From positions 1 to 35,749 of the IMG/VR virus record IMGVR_UViG_3300036791_000670: a DNA stretch of 35,749 bases; one strand, written 5' to 3'. Below, piece by piece: positions 24,473-31,203 of this stretch; within the stretch, counting starts at the first letter, position 1; each line of letters opens with the position of its first letter. The notes beneath the pieces are model-generated. The model was not told the DNA's origin. It ran no database searches and saw only the letters and a program-made list of their open reading frames with translations. The position numbers and the translations under genes are program-made. The DNA comes from a virus.

Positions 24473-25096
24473 ATGGAAGTCAAGGCCGACGTCAGTGCGT
24501 TGCTCAAGTTCGCCTCGCTGCTCGGGAAAGTCCCATCCTATACCAACGTCAATGTTGCCCGCGCCATCAACTCGGTGGGCAGCAATGTGATGTTGGCGAC
24601 CGCGCGCAGGATCGCCAGTCGTACTGGCATGTCGGTTGAGTACATCATCTCCAAGATCAAGGTAACGCCGGCCACGCCCAATAACTGGACGTGGAAGATG
24701 GACACCTCCGAGATAGCGCCGCCGGAAACCGGGGACGAGGAAGAGGTGGCCGACGAAACGGCAGGCGATGATATGCTGGTCAAGATCGTAACTGCGGACG
24801 ACGAGCAGGTCTGCCCTATCTGCCTGGAGGCGGCGTCCGAGAACCCATACTCCATGACCGAGATACGGGATAAGCAGGCGACCCTGTACCTGGGCGAAGG
24901 CGAGGACGCCGGCTTGTTGCATCCGCATTGCCGCTGCGTGCTCAAGCCGTTCTGGCCGCTGCGCAAGCTGCCCGTAAGCATCGGGGAGCTTGGCATCGAT
25001 ATGGAGGCCATGACCACCGGGCAAATAGCGGATGCCGTAAGCGACAGCCTTGAGACCGTTTTTCGGGCCGAAGGGATGCCGGTGACCCGCCGTTAG
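24473..25096 (+). CDS. Small protein with a Mu gpF-like zinc-binding C-terminal motif
   Basis: The ATG at 24473 follows the giant adhesin's stop after one base; in-frame upstream starts lie inside that gene. The 207-residue product starts with a helical region that may resemble minor tail proteins (VDVSALLKFASLLGKVPSYTNVNVARAINSVG, ATARRIASRTGMS). From about 118 it has CPICLEAASENPYSM and HPHCRC: the C-x-x-C ... H-P-x-C-R-C arrangement that closes the Mu gpF/SPP1 gp7 family of minor head proteins. The catalytic or portal-binding part of gpF is absent. Encoded among fibre genes, it could be a minor virion protein with a transplanted zinc module. The function is not known. Confidence 0.6.
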   Translation: MEVKADVSALLKFASLLGKVPSYTNVNVARAINSVGSNVMLATARRIASRTGMSVEYIISKIKVTPATPNNWTWKMDTSEIAPPETGDEEEVADETAGDDMLVKIVTADDEQVCPICLEAASENPYSMTEIRDKQATLYLGEGEDAGLLHPHCRCVLKPFWPLRKLPVSIGELGIDMEAMTTGQIADAVSDSLETVFRAEGMPVTRR

Positions 25097-25252
25097 GGGG
25101 GTTTGCCCCGGAATAGGAGGCCCCTGGGAGCCATTTTAAGGCCCGCTGGTGCGTTTTGGCGGGCTACCCTTGGCACCTCTAGCTCCCTAGCTCTCAAATC
25201 GCCCGCCCAAAGGTACAATAATGCTCTCGTTCAATCAAAGGAGTTAGATCAA
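25097..25252 (+). promoter_or_regulatory. Non-coding leader with hairpin and possible promoter
   Basis: This 156-base gap is the longest in the fibre region. It holds a GGGG-TTTG-CCCC-type mini-hairpin (about 25098-25109) just after the previous stop, a hairpin with arms GCCCGC (25141-25146) and GCGGGC (25159-25164), and a -10-like TACAAT (25214-25219) without a convincing -35 box. The AAAGGAG ribosome binding site for the next gene is at 25237-25243. A late promoter or an mRNA processing site is possible; the evidence is weak. Confidence 0.3.
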
Positions 25253-25636
25253 ATGGCAGTCAACTACGCAGCAGCACTCAAGGATACCCGTATGACGGCG
25301 GTGCTCAACGCAATCGACAACAACGCGGCGGCGGCCTACATCGAGATCGGCACCGCCGCGATGGCGGCGGTCATCGTTACCATCACCTTGAGCAAGCCGT
25401 CGTTCTCGGAAGGCAGCCAGCAGATAACCATGCTCGGCGTTCCGAAAAGCGGCACCGCCTCGCTCGCCGGCACCAACACCGCTGCGGCGGCGCGCATCAA
25501 GGACGGTGGTGGCAACGTCCAGGTCAGCGGCTTGACGGTCGGCACCTCCGGCTCGGATATCAACCTGAATTCGACCTCGATCACCAGCGGGCAAACCGTT
25601 ACACTCTCCAGCGGAACTATAACCCACGCCCCATAG
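25253..25636 (+). CDS. Conserved-looking phage virion protein
   Basis: A 127-residue protein; ATG 25253 is fixed by AAAGGAG nine bases upstream. It starts MAVNYAAALKDTRMTAVLNAIDNN, then IEIGTAAMAAVIVTITLSKPSF and LTVGTSGSDINLNSTSITSGQTVTLSSGTITHA. I associate this arrangement with small structural proteins of unknown function in tailed phages; the C-terminal part is beta-rich with Gly/Ser/Thr turns. No enzymatic motif is seen. Its isolated start and strong ribosome binding site suggest high expression, as expected for a virion protein. The precise role is not known. Confidence 0.65.
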   Translation: MAVNYAAALKDTRMTAVLNAIDNNAAAAYIEIGTAAMAAVIVTITLSKPSFSEGSQQITMLGVPKSGTASLAGTNTAAAARIKDGGGNVQVSGLTVGTSGSDINLNSTSITSGQTVTLSSGTITHAP

Positions 25637-25643
25637 GTGACGC

Positions 25644-25814
25644 ATGGACTTCGATGACGAACTGAAAGGATTGCTGGACCTCTATAAGTTCAAGCCGTTC
25701 GCGGAGCAGGAGAAAGCGGTCGCGGCGTTGCATCGCAAGCACGGTCGCGAGGTCCCGCCGCCGATTACCGGCACCATCAACGTGACCGAACCGAAAGACG
25801 CATTCAAGAAGTGA
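25644..25814 (+). CDS. Small acidic-basic protein of unknown function
   Basis: A 56-residue ORF with ATG 25644 and TGA 25812-25814, in the gap between two better supported genes and too short for most gene finders. The sequence MDFDDELKGLLDLYKFKPF is followed by a charged helical part (EQEKAVAALHRKHGREV) and a short tail (TGTINVTEPKDAFKK). It lies 7 bases after the preceding stop and its stop overlaps the next start as GTGA, which supports translation. No family is recognised. A helper or assembly role for its neighbours is only a guess. Confidence 0.55.
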   Translation: MDFDDELKGLLDLYKFKPFAEQEKAVAALHRKHGREVPPPITGTINVTEPKDAFKK

Positions 25815-26218
25815 CCCAGCAATCCATTGGCATCGGCTCGGCCCCCAACGATGGCACCGGCGATCCGGTGCGGACGGCGTTCGACAAGTGCAACAAGAAC
25901 TTTGCCGAATTGTACCAGCCGCAGCGGCGGGTGACGGCCAGCCCCATCACGGTCGCGGCCACCGACGTAATCATCAACTGCGCGATTAGCAGCGGGTCTC
26001 CCACCTGCACCCTGCCGCCATCCGGGTCGCGCGGTGGCGTGCCACTCGTGTTCAAGGACGTCGGCGGCCACTTCGCCGCTAACAACCTGACCATCACGGC
26101 GGCGGCCAGCGAGTTCATGGATGGGCTGGCCACCATCGTACTCAGCACGAACTACCAGAGGCTAAAGCTGCTTCCAGTCAACGACGGCGTCGGGGTTGGG
26201 TGGTCCATTGACCAATGA
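25811..26218 (+). CDS. Small fibre-module protein sharing the collagen-like protein's C-terminal domain
   Basis: A 135-residue protein that starts with GTG in a GTGA overlap. The N-terminus (SIGIGSAPNDGTGDPVRTAFDKCNKNFAELY) is a familiar phage fibre or baseplate leader of the IG-x-APNDGTGDPLRTAFDK-x-NxNFxEL type. From residue 38 it matches the end of the collagen-like protein at 17898: RRVTASPITVAATDVIINC, PLVFKDVGGHFAANNLTI, MDGLATIVLSTNYQRLKLLPVNDGVGVGW. It is thus an attachment leader joined to a terminal knob module. It overlaps the repeat protein gene by ATGA. Confidence 0.7.
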   Translation: MTQQSIGIGSAPNDGTGDPVRTAFDKCNKNFAELYQPQRRVTASPITVAATDVIINCAISSGSPTCTLPPSGSRGGVPLVFKDVGGHFAANNLTITAAASEFMDGLATIVLSTNYQRLKLLPVNDGVGVGWSIDQ

Positions 26219-29181
26219 TATTCCCAACCGCCGATCTCACTTCGGTAACTGCGGATAGTACCCTATACACTGCCGACGCGTCCGTTACGCTAACCGCCGA
26301 CACCACCAAATTCACGGCGGATAATACTAACCTAACCGCCGATATGATTATGCTGCCCGCTATAGCGGGCACGCTGGCGGTCACGGAAGCAAGCGACTCC
26401 GCCGCCTTGGCCGGCTCGATTGTTTGGCCAGCCATAACCGGAACGCTGGTCGCCATCGAGGTTGGCGATAGCGCGTCAATCACCGGCTCGGCGGTCACGC
26501 TCGGCACGTTGGCGACAACCGAAGCCGCCGACACTTCCAGCTTCTCCGGCACCATTGCTTGGTACGGCAGCCTAGCAGCAGCCGAAGCCGGCGACTCCGC
26601 CAGTCTCACAGGTCTTGTTGGATTACTCGGAAGCCTAGCCGCAGCCGAGGCGGATGACATTGCCGCCCTGTCCGGCGCGGTCGAATGGCTCGCAGCATTA
26701 ACGGCGACGGAGGCAGGCGACTCCGCTGCCATCCCCGGCATCGTCACCTGGTATGGGACGATGGCCGCCGCCGAGGCGGCAGACGCCGCGAGTCTATCCG
26801 GCCTGGTCGGACTGCTCGGGTCTCTAGCGGCAACCGAAGCCGGCGATAGCGCCAGCGTCTCCGGGGCGGTTGAATGGATCGCCGCGCTGGCCGCAACTGA
26901 AGCCGGCGACAGTGCGATCTTTACCACGCTCTCCGGCTGGTCCGGTTCGCTGGCCGCGACCGAGGCCGGCGACACCTCCGATTTCGAAGGGCTGGCCGGC
27001 GTAATCGGAACGCTGGCCGCCGCCGAGAACGACGATAGTGCTGACGTCTCCGGCCAGGTCGTTTGGCTCGCGATATTGGATACGACCGAGGCGGCGGATA
27101 AGCTCAGAGTACCTGCCACGGTTGACTGGCAAGCGGCGCTGGCCACGACCGAAGCCGGCGATAGCTCCGACATTGAAGTCAGCGTCGAATGGTTTGGCAG
27201 CTTCGCCGCCACCGAGGTTGGTGACTCCGCCATCTTCACTACGCTCTCCGGTTGGACCGGCGCGCTGGCGACGACCGAAGCCGATGATTTGTTCAGCGGT
27301 GCTGGACTCGTTGGCCTGCTCGGGTCGCTGGACGCCACCGAAGCCGACGACACATCTGACTTCGAAGCGTCCGCAGTTTGGCTCGGCGCGCTGGCCGTCG
27401 CTGAAGCTGCGGACAGCATGGCGGCAAGCGGCCTGCTCGGCGCGCTCGGAACCCTGGCGGCGACCGATGCCGGCGACTCCGCCAGCCTAGCCGGCTCCGC
27501 CGCATGGTTTGCTACGCTGGCGGCGACCGAGGCCGGCGATACCGCGCTCATCAGCGCCGACGCGGTGCCGCTGCTCACCGGCACGCTGGCCATTACCGAA
27601 GTCGCGGACGCCGCTGCCTTCGCCGGCAGCCTGGGCATCGTCGGTGCGCTGGCGGCGACCGAGGCCGGCGATACTACATCGTTTCCTGGGCAAGCCTATA
27701 CGCTCGGCGCGCTGGCGGCGGCGGAATTCTACACCGACGTTTTCAGCGTAGTCGGGACGGTCAGTCTATTTGGACCTCTGGCCGCCACCGAGGACTCGGA
27801 TCAGGCTGCCGTAGTTGGCACCGTTGCTTGGTTCGCCACCCTCGCCGCGATTGAAGCTGCTGACTTTGCCGATATCGAAAGCAACGTCACCGAATTCGGC
27901 AACTTGGCGGCCATCGAGGCTGACGACGTCGCTGCCTATTCCGGCATTGTTCAATGGCTCGGGAATATGGCGGCAGCGGAGCAGGGCGATAGCGCCGCCG
28001 GCTCCGGCAGCATTACCTGGCCCGGCACGCTGGCCGCCACCGAAGCTGCTGACCTGGCGGCTATCTTCGGCCAGGCGCAGACGCTTGCTGGTTTGGTGGC
28101 CAGCGAAGCCGGCGACCTCGCCGCCTACTCCGGGACGGTTGCTTGGCTGGCGACGATGGCTGCGGCGGAGGCCGGCGATAGCACGGCGTTCCCCGGCACC
28201 GTGGCTTGGTACGGCAATCTGGCCGCGCCCGAGGCCGGCGATAGCGCTACCGTAGCCGGCCTTGTCGGCTTGCTGGGTGCGTTGGCCGCGCCCGAGGCTC
28301 AGGATATAGCGGCGGTTGCCGGCGCGCGAACGTGGCAAGCCGTGCTGGCCGCCACCGAGGCGGCGGATCGCGCCAGCCTCCCCGGCGTCGTTGCGTGGTA
28401 CGGAAGCATGGCGGCAAGCGAAGCCGCCGACCATGCCAACCTCGCCGGCCTCGCCGGCCTCATGGGTTCGCTGGCCGCGAGCGAAGCCCCCGACGTTGCG
28501 ATATTCACCAGCGCTACCGCGTGGCACGGTGCCTTGCTGGCGACCGAGGCAGCGGATAGTGCCAGCGTAGCCGGCCAGGTCATAAGCAGCGGTGCGCTGG
28601 CCGCCGCCGAGACCAACGATAGCGCCGCCGTTGCCGGACTCGTTGGCGTGCTCGGCGCGTTGGCGGCAACCGAAGCGGCGGATGCCGCCAGCTTCCTCGC
28701 GGTCACCGAAGCCTACGGCAGCCTGGATGCGACCGAGGCCGGCGACCTGGCGGCCCTCGACGTTCACGTCGGCCACTTCACCTACCCGCTGCCGCCCTGG
28801 ATCGACGCCGGTTTCATCGGGCAGGGCGAAGGGCCAAGTGCTGAAGTTGTCGTCGGACCCGCCACCATCACGGGGCAGTCCGGTAGCGTCATCAACGCGG
28901 TAGCGGTTGCAGGACCCGCCACCATCACCGGCAAAGCAGGAGCCGCCCCGCTGGTTGGGGCCGGCCCTGCCGTCGCGATAACAGCCAGTCGGCCCGGGGT
29001 CAGCTTCACCGGACAGCCGGCAACGATGCTCGTTTCACAAACGCAGAGCCTAACTTCCCTGGAGGGCTCGGCGCGGTCTGGTCCGACCTCTCGTAAGATT
29101 GCGTCGGGCCAGACCTCCTTTGTAGGAGGTGGCAGTGGCGGTAACGCATCACGACTACGTCGAGCTTCGAGCAGGCGATGA
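26215..29181 (+). CDS. Long fibre-like protein built of 21-residue tandem repeats
   Basis: A 988-residue protein. Residues 1-45 hold a short repeat in which TAD recurs about every seven residues (TADLTSVTADSTLYTAD and on). Residues about 51-855 are some 38 copies of a 21-residue unit of the form G-(S/T)-L-A-A-(T/A)-E-A-(G/A)-D-(S/T)-A-x-(L/F/V)-x-G-x-V-x-W-(L/Y). Two units are longer by one or two residues. The last 130 residues (GHFTYPLPPWIDAGFI, then GPATITGQSGS and GPATITGKAGA repeats, then a basic Arg/Ser-rich end) are different. There is no cysteine. The regular period, acidic turn (EAGD) and hydrophobic pairs suggest a beta-solenoid-like fibre shaft. The terminal 47 bases overlap the next gene. 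The function is inferred from the neighbouring fibre genes. Confidence 0.75.
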   Translation: MIFPTADLTSVTADSTLYTADASVTLTADTTKFTADNTNLTADMIMLPAIAGTLAVTEASDSAALAGSIVWPAITGTLVAIEVGDSASITGSAVTLGTLATTEAADTSSFSGTIAWYGSLAAAEAGDSASLTGLVGLLGSLAAAEADDIAALSGAVEWLAALTATEAGDSAAIPGIVTWYGTMAAAEAADAASLSGLVGLLGSLAATEAGDSASVSGAVEWIAALAATEAGDSAIFTTLSGWSGSLAATEAGDTSDFEGLAGVIGTLAAAENDDSADVSGQVVWLAILDTTEAADKLRVPATVDWQAALATTEAGDSSDIEVSVEWFGSFAATEVGDSAIFTTLSGWTGALATTEADDLFSGAGLVGLLGSLDATEADDTSDFEASAVWLGALAVAEAADSMAASGLLGALGTLAATDAGDSASLAGSAAWFATLAATEAGDTALISADAVPLLTGTLAITEVADAAAFAGSLGIVGALAATEAGDTTSFPGQAYTLGALAAAEFYTDVFSVVGTVSLFGPLAATEDSDQAAVVGTVAWFATLAAIEAADFADIESNVTEFGNLAAIEADDVAAYSGIVQWLGNMAAAEQGDSAAGSGSITWPGTLAATEAADLAAIFGQAQTLAGLVASEAGDLAAYSGTVAWLATMAAAEAGDSTAFPGTVAWYGNLAAPEAGDSATVAGLVGLLGALAAPEAQDIAAVAGARTWQAVLAATEAADRASLPGVVAWYGSMAASEAADHANLAGLAGLMGSLAASEAPDVAIFTSATAWHGALLATEAADSASVAGQVISSGALAAAETNDSAAVAGLVGVLGALAATEAADAASFLAVTEAYGSLDATEAGDLAALDVHVGHFTYPLPPWIDAGFIGQGEGPSAEVVVGPATITGQSGSVINAVAVAGPATITGKAGAAPLVGAGPAVAITASRPGVSFTGQPATMLVSQTQSLTSLEGSARSGPTSRKIASGQTSFVGGGSGGNASRLRRASSRR
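26365..28779 (+). repeat. 63-bp degenerate tandem repeat array (about 38 units)
   Basis: The array encodes the 21-residue units of the preceding entry. At the DNA level recurring pieces such as GCTGGCCGCCACCGAGGC and GGCGATAGCG appear at 63-base spacing, but individual units differ by many substitutions. Codon-level divergence with conserved protein pattern shows selection on the protein, not recent slippage. Most units keep exactly 63 bases; a few have insertions of 3, 6 or 9 bases, always in frame. Confidence 0.85.
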
Positions 29182-29761
29182 TTGGATAATCCAGGCAACC
29201 CTGCTCAACCCGGACGGCTCAGCGTACGACCTGACCAACGCTACGGTCGAGTGGATTTTGCTGGGGCCGGACGGGATGACGGCAATCGACCAAGGCTGGA
29301 CTTTCCAAGTCGCGGAGCCGGCGACGGGCGGGCAGGGCGTGGTTCTGGTTGACAACAAGCTCACCGCGCCATTGGCTCCCGGCTACTACATGGATGCGCT
29401 ACGGGCGATCACGCCGACGCCGACCGACCCGAACCTGCAAGTAACCACCATGTGGGATGGGCAGATCGGGGTCTGTATAAATATGTTTTTCGGCTTGCAA
29501 GTAATGCCGGTCGGGACTAGCGTTACGGGTGACGACGCTGCGGCAATCCCCCCACCCCCATTGCCTCAAGTCGTCTACCCCGACGCTCTAACGTCGATGG
29601 CGCTAGGGGGACCTGCGTTGCCCCCTAGCGCGGGTCCTCCTTCCGGGCCTGCTCGATCCTCCCCAGTGCCGCCAGAGATGGTGCCCACCCGCGTAGGCTC
29701 CGTGGTCGATCCGGGTCTCGAACCCGGTCCAGTTGGCGGCGGGATGGTCGGTTATGATTGA
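29135..29761 (+). CDS. Baseplate upper protein-like fibre accessory protein
   Basis: The GTG at 29135 is preferred over GTG 29129 because AGGAGG (29124-29129) lies five bases before it. The 208-residue product begins MAVTHHDYVELRAGDDWIIQATLLNPDGSAYDLTNATVEWILLGPDG and continues APGYYMDALRAI and WDGQIGV, the pattern of a small beta-sandwich found in baseplate upper proteins (BppU-like) and fibre adaptors. The last 60 residues are Pro/Gly-rich and contain a strong DNA hairpin (29601-29630). This is the last gene of the rightward block. Its stop TGA at 29759-29761 lies inside the end of the leftward regulator gene, so the operons overlap tail to tail by 10 bases. Confidence 0.65.
   Translation: MAVTHHDYVELRAGDDWIIQATLLNPDGSAYDLTNATVEWILLGPDGMTAIDQGWTFQVAEPATGGQGVVLVDNKLTAPLAPGYYMDALRAITPTPTDPNLQVTTMWDGQIGVCINMFFGLQVMPVGTSVTGDDAAAIPPPPLPQVVYPDALTSMALGGPALPPSAGPPSGPARSSPVPPEMVPTRVGSVVDPGLEPGPVGGGMVGYD
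29601..29630. other. Perfect 10-bp inverted repeat near the end of the late operon
   Basis: CGCTAGGGGG (29601-29610) and CCCCCTAGCG (29621-29630) pair perfectly around a 10-nt loop, just after a smaller hairpin (CGACG 29581-29585 with CGTCG 29592-29596). Neither strand has a T-run next to it, so this is not a standard intrinsic terminator. Placed about 130 bases before the convergence point, it may slow or end transcription in both directions or stabilise the late mRNA end. Confidence 0.5.
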
Positions 29762-30054
29762 GGGTTATCGACTCGCCAAACGCTAACCAGCGTTCCGCCC
29801 GCTTCCTGGCGATGCTCCAACCGGACGCCGAGGGTCACCAGCAGCTTACGGATTAGCATCGCCTCCTCGATTAACATCGCGGCCTGCCGCCCCATTGAGC
29901 GGCGATGCCGCAACCCCTCCGCCCGTAGCGCTTCCTTGGTCTCGGGCGCGAGATGCATAACGACCGTTTGCTGATTTGTCCGTCTTGAACCTGGTGGCCG
30001 ACCGCGCCTCCGGGGCGCGGTAGCTGTGTCAGTGGTAGAGTCGGTCGGGTCCAT
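29752..30054 (-). CDS. Ribbon-helix-helix-like DNA-binding protein with AT-hook-like tail
   Basis: The start at 30054 is chosen because AAAGGA precedes it on the minus strand; the longer frame upstream reads as Ala/Thr/Pro-rich shadow of the preceding gene. The 100-residue product has a basic RRRGRPPGSRR segment (15-25), an AT-hook-like minor-groove motif, then QTVVMHLAPETKEALRAEGLRHRRSMGRQAAMLIEEAM (about 29-66), the strand-helix-helix pattern of Arc/MetJ-type regulators. The end is less clear. It is last in the leftward operon and overlaps the zinc ribbon gene by 26 bases. A role as regulator of this operon is likely; the palindrome at 30415 is a candidate operator. Confidence 0.65.
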   Translation of the reverse strand: MDPTDSTTDTATAPRRRGRPPGSRRTNQQTVVMHLAPETKEALRAEGLRHRRSMGRQAAMLIEEAMLIRKLLVTLGVRLEHRQEAGGTLVSVWRVDNPQS

Positions 30055-30403
30055 CTTGTGTCCTTTCCGCCCATATATCCCCATCCCCGTAGTTGGCGAC
30101 GTTGAAGCCGTGCCGGCATCTCGGGTTGGAGCAATAGATGTTGACGTTCGTGCCTGCGGTTGGTCCTTGATAGAAGTCCTCGCCGCCGCAGTCGGGGCAG
30201 ATGTTGGTTTTGATGTAGCCGCCCAGCCGCCATTCCTCACGCCCGTTCTTGGGCGGCGGCGGCCTATCGGTGATGCGTGGCGCAACGATTAGCGGTTTGG
30301 GGACGTACCAACGCCCGACGATGGCGTACAAGGCAATGGCAGCGAACAAGAGTGCGAATGCCGGGAGCGCCGTCTCCGGGGGCACGTGGCTAAAGTTAAA
30401 CAT
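30029..30403 (-). CDS. Membrane-anchored zinc ribbon protein
   Basis: A 124-residue protein. An N-terminal hydrophobic segment (about 11-30, ALPAFALLFAAIALYAIVG) would cross the membrane. After a Pro-rich linker (40-55) comes a zinc ribbon with Cys69, Cys72, Cys91 and Cys96 (CPDCGG ... CSNPRC) and the ending HGFNVANYGDGDIW. Such CPDCGG-x-x-F ... C ... C-x-x-x-FNV ribbons occur as small proteins in many phages, usually without a membrane segment; joining one to a membrane anchor is less usual. The start ATG at 30403 has AGAGGG upstream. Function unknown. Confidence 0.7.
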   Translation of the reverse strand: MFNFSHVPPETALPAFALLFAAIALYAIVGRWYVPKPLIVAPRITDRPPPPKNGREEWRLGGYIKTNICPDCGGEDFYQGPTAGTNVNIYCSNPRCRHGFNVANYGDGDIWAERTQDGPDRLYH

Positions 30404-30414
30404 CGGGAACCCTC

Positions 30415-30430
30415 TTTAGAATGTTCTAAA
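30415..30430. promoter_or_regulatory. 16-bp palindrome, putative operator
   Basis: TTTAGAATGTTCTAAA has two perfect 7-bp arms (TTTAGAA and TTCTAAA) separated by TG. It lies between the start of the zinc ribbon gene and the terminator of the PEP-CTERM gene, directly before the ribosome binding site. A dimeric regulator could bind it; the ribbon-helix-helix-like protein encoded two genes downstream is the nearest candidate. It does not match the alphaproteobacterial LexA box (GTTC-N7-GTTC). Confidence 0.45.
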
Positions 30431-30455
30431 CAACAGGGGGCGCGTGCGCCCCCTG
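30427..30455 (-). terminator. Intrinsic terminator after the PEP-CTERM genes
   Basis: On the minus strand, 10-bp arms (CAGGGGGCGC at 30434-30443 in + orientation and GCGCCCCCTG at 30446-30455) form a very stable GC-rich hairpin, followed by TTGTTTA. It stands 24 bases after the stop of the 30479 gene and would end transcription of the PEP-CTERM genes before the zinc ribbon and regulator genes. Confidence 0.75.
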
Positions 30456-30478
30456 GTAACACTTGAATGCGGAGAGGA

Positions 30479-31126
30479 TTACGCGAACGCGCCGGTGACC
30501 CGCCGCCGATTGCGGAAGGCAAAGCCGAGTCCAACGAAGCCCAGGAGCATCATGCCCCAGGTCGCCGGCTCCGGCACCGCCGTGGATATGTCAATACCCC
30601 CGTTGAATGAACCCTCACCGACCGAGGAGATCAGATAGTGCTCATCGGCAGTGAAGAGCGTGCCCGCAAACGCGGCGTTGATGGAGGACGCCGAGTCAGA
30701 CACTCCGGTGAACGTGGGAGTGGTGGCAAGCAGCACGCCATTTATGGTCGTTCGCTCGATCACACTCCAGCCTGCCGTCTGACCGCTCACCGAGAAGCTC
30801 GACAGGAAGTTCTCCAGCGCATTCGGCCCAGCAAGACCGGTCGCCGTGATGTCCAAGACCAGCGTGTGGTTGCCAAGCGCGGTTTGATCCACGTCTAGCG
30901 TATTGCTCGAAAGGATACCTGGGGGTGCCAGGAATGTTTCCGAGTTGATGCTCAAGCTGTTCAAATTAAAAACGCCGAACGCTTGATTGGTGATGGTCAA
31001 CGAACCATCAGGGCTACTGGCAGAGCCAGCGGCCACTCCGTCGACGGTCGCCGTTAGATTGATCGCATCTGCGAGGGCGGGACCTACCGCCAAGGCGAAC
31101 ACGCTTGCTAGTAAGAGTTGCTTCAT
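30479..31126 (-). CDS. PEP-CTERM sorting-signal protein A
   Basis: A 215-residue exported protein. It starts with a signal peptide (MKQLLLASVFALAVGPALA, cleavage before Asp20 or so). The middle is beta-rich, Ser/Thr/Asn-rich and free of cysteine (LTATVDGVAAGSASSPDG, NHTLVLDITATGLAG). It ends with a full PEP-CTERM tag: VPEPATW, a hydrophobic stretch (GMMLLGFVGLGFAF) and a basic end (RNRRR). Such tags are processed by an exosortase and keep proteins at the outer surface or in the extracellular polysaccharide of some Gram-negative bacteria. The ribosome binding site is GGGTGA. The neighbour at 31204 has the same tag on an unrelated middle part. In a phage this looks like an accessory gene acting on the host surface. 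Confidence 0.85.
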   Translation of the reverse strand: MKQLLLASVFALAVGPALADAINLTATVDGVAAGSASSPDGSLTITNQAFGVFNLNSLSINSETFLAPPGILSSNTLDVDQTALGNHTLVLDITATGLAGPNALENFLSSFSVSGQTAGWSVIERTTINGVLLATTPTFTGVSDSASSINAAFAGTLFTADEHYLISSVGEGSFNGGIDISTAVPEPATWGMMLLGFVGLGFAFRNRRRVTGAFA

Positions 31127-31161
31127 TTTGTCACCCGATTAGGTGGAGGGAAAACTTGGAA

Positions 31162-31175
31162 GGGCGCGTACGCCC
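31162..31175 (-). terminator. Weak hairpin between the two PEP-CTERM genes
   Basis: GGGCG and CGCCC form a 5-bp stem with a 4-nt loop (CGTA on +), followed on the minus strand by a short T-rich piece (TTCCAAGTTTT). It may attenuate transcription between the two PEP-CTERM genes. The stem is short and the T-tract interrupted. Confidence 0.3.
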
Positions 31176-31203
31176 ATCCCGATATCGATGCCGTTTCTTG
31201 TTA

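Noticed and set aside
26178-27638. 486-residue minus-strand frame across the repeat protein gene
   Set aside because: It is the antisense shadow of the 21-residue repeats: the same GC-rich periodic DNA read backward gives Ser/Ala/Pro-rich repeats. The + frame has a coupled start and gene neighbours.
27766-28776. 336-residue minus-strand frame in the repeat region
   Set aside because: Also a shadow of the 63-bp repeats; no ribosome binding site or neighbouring minus-strand genes.
26365-28779. CRISPR-like array
   Set aside because: The periodic sequence is a coding repeat with an open frame throughout; units are contiguous and degenerate, with no conserved direct repeats separated by unique spacers.
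29690-29775. tRNA gene on the minus strand
   Set aside because: Only a T-arm and a partial acceptor pairing exist; no D-arm or anticodon stem can be folded and the spacing is a few bases short.
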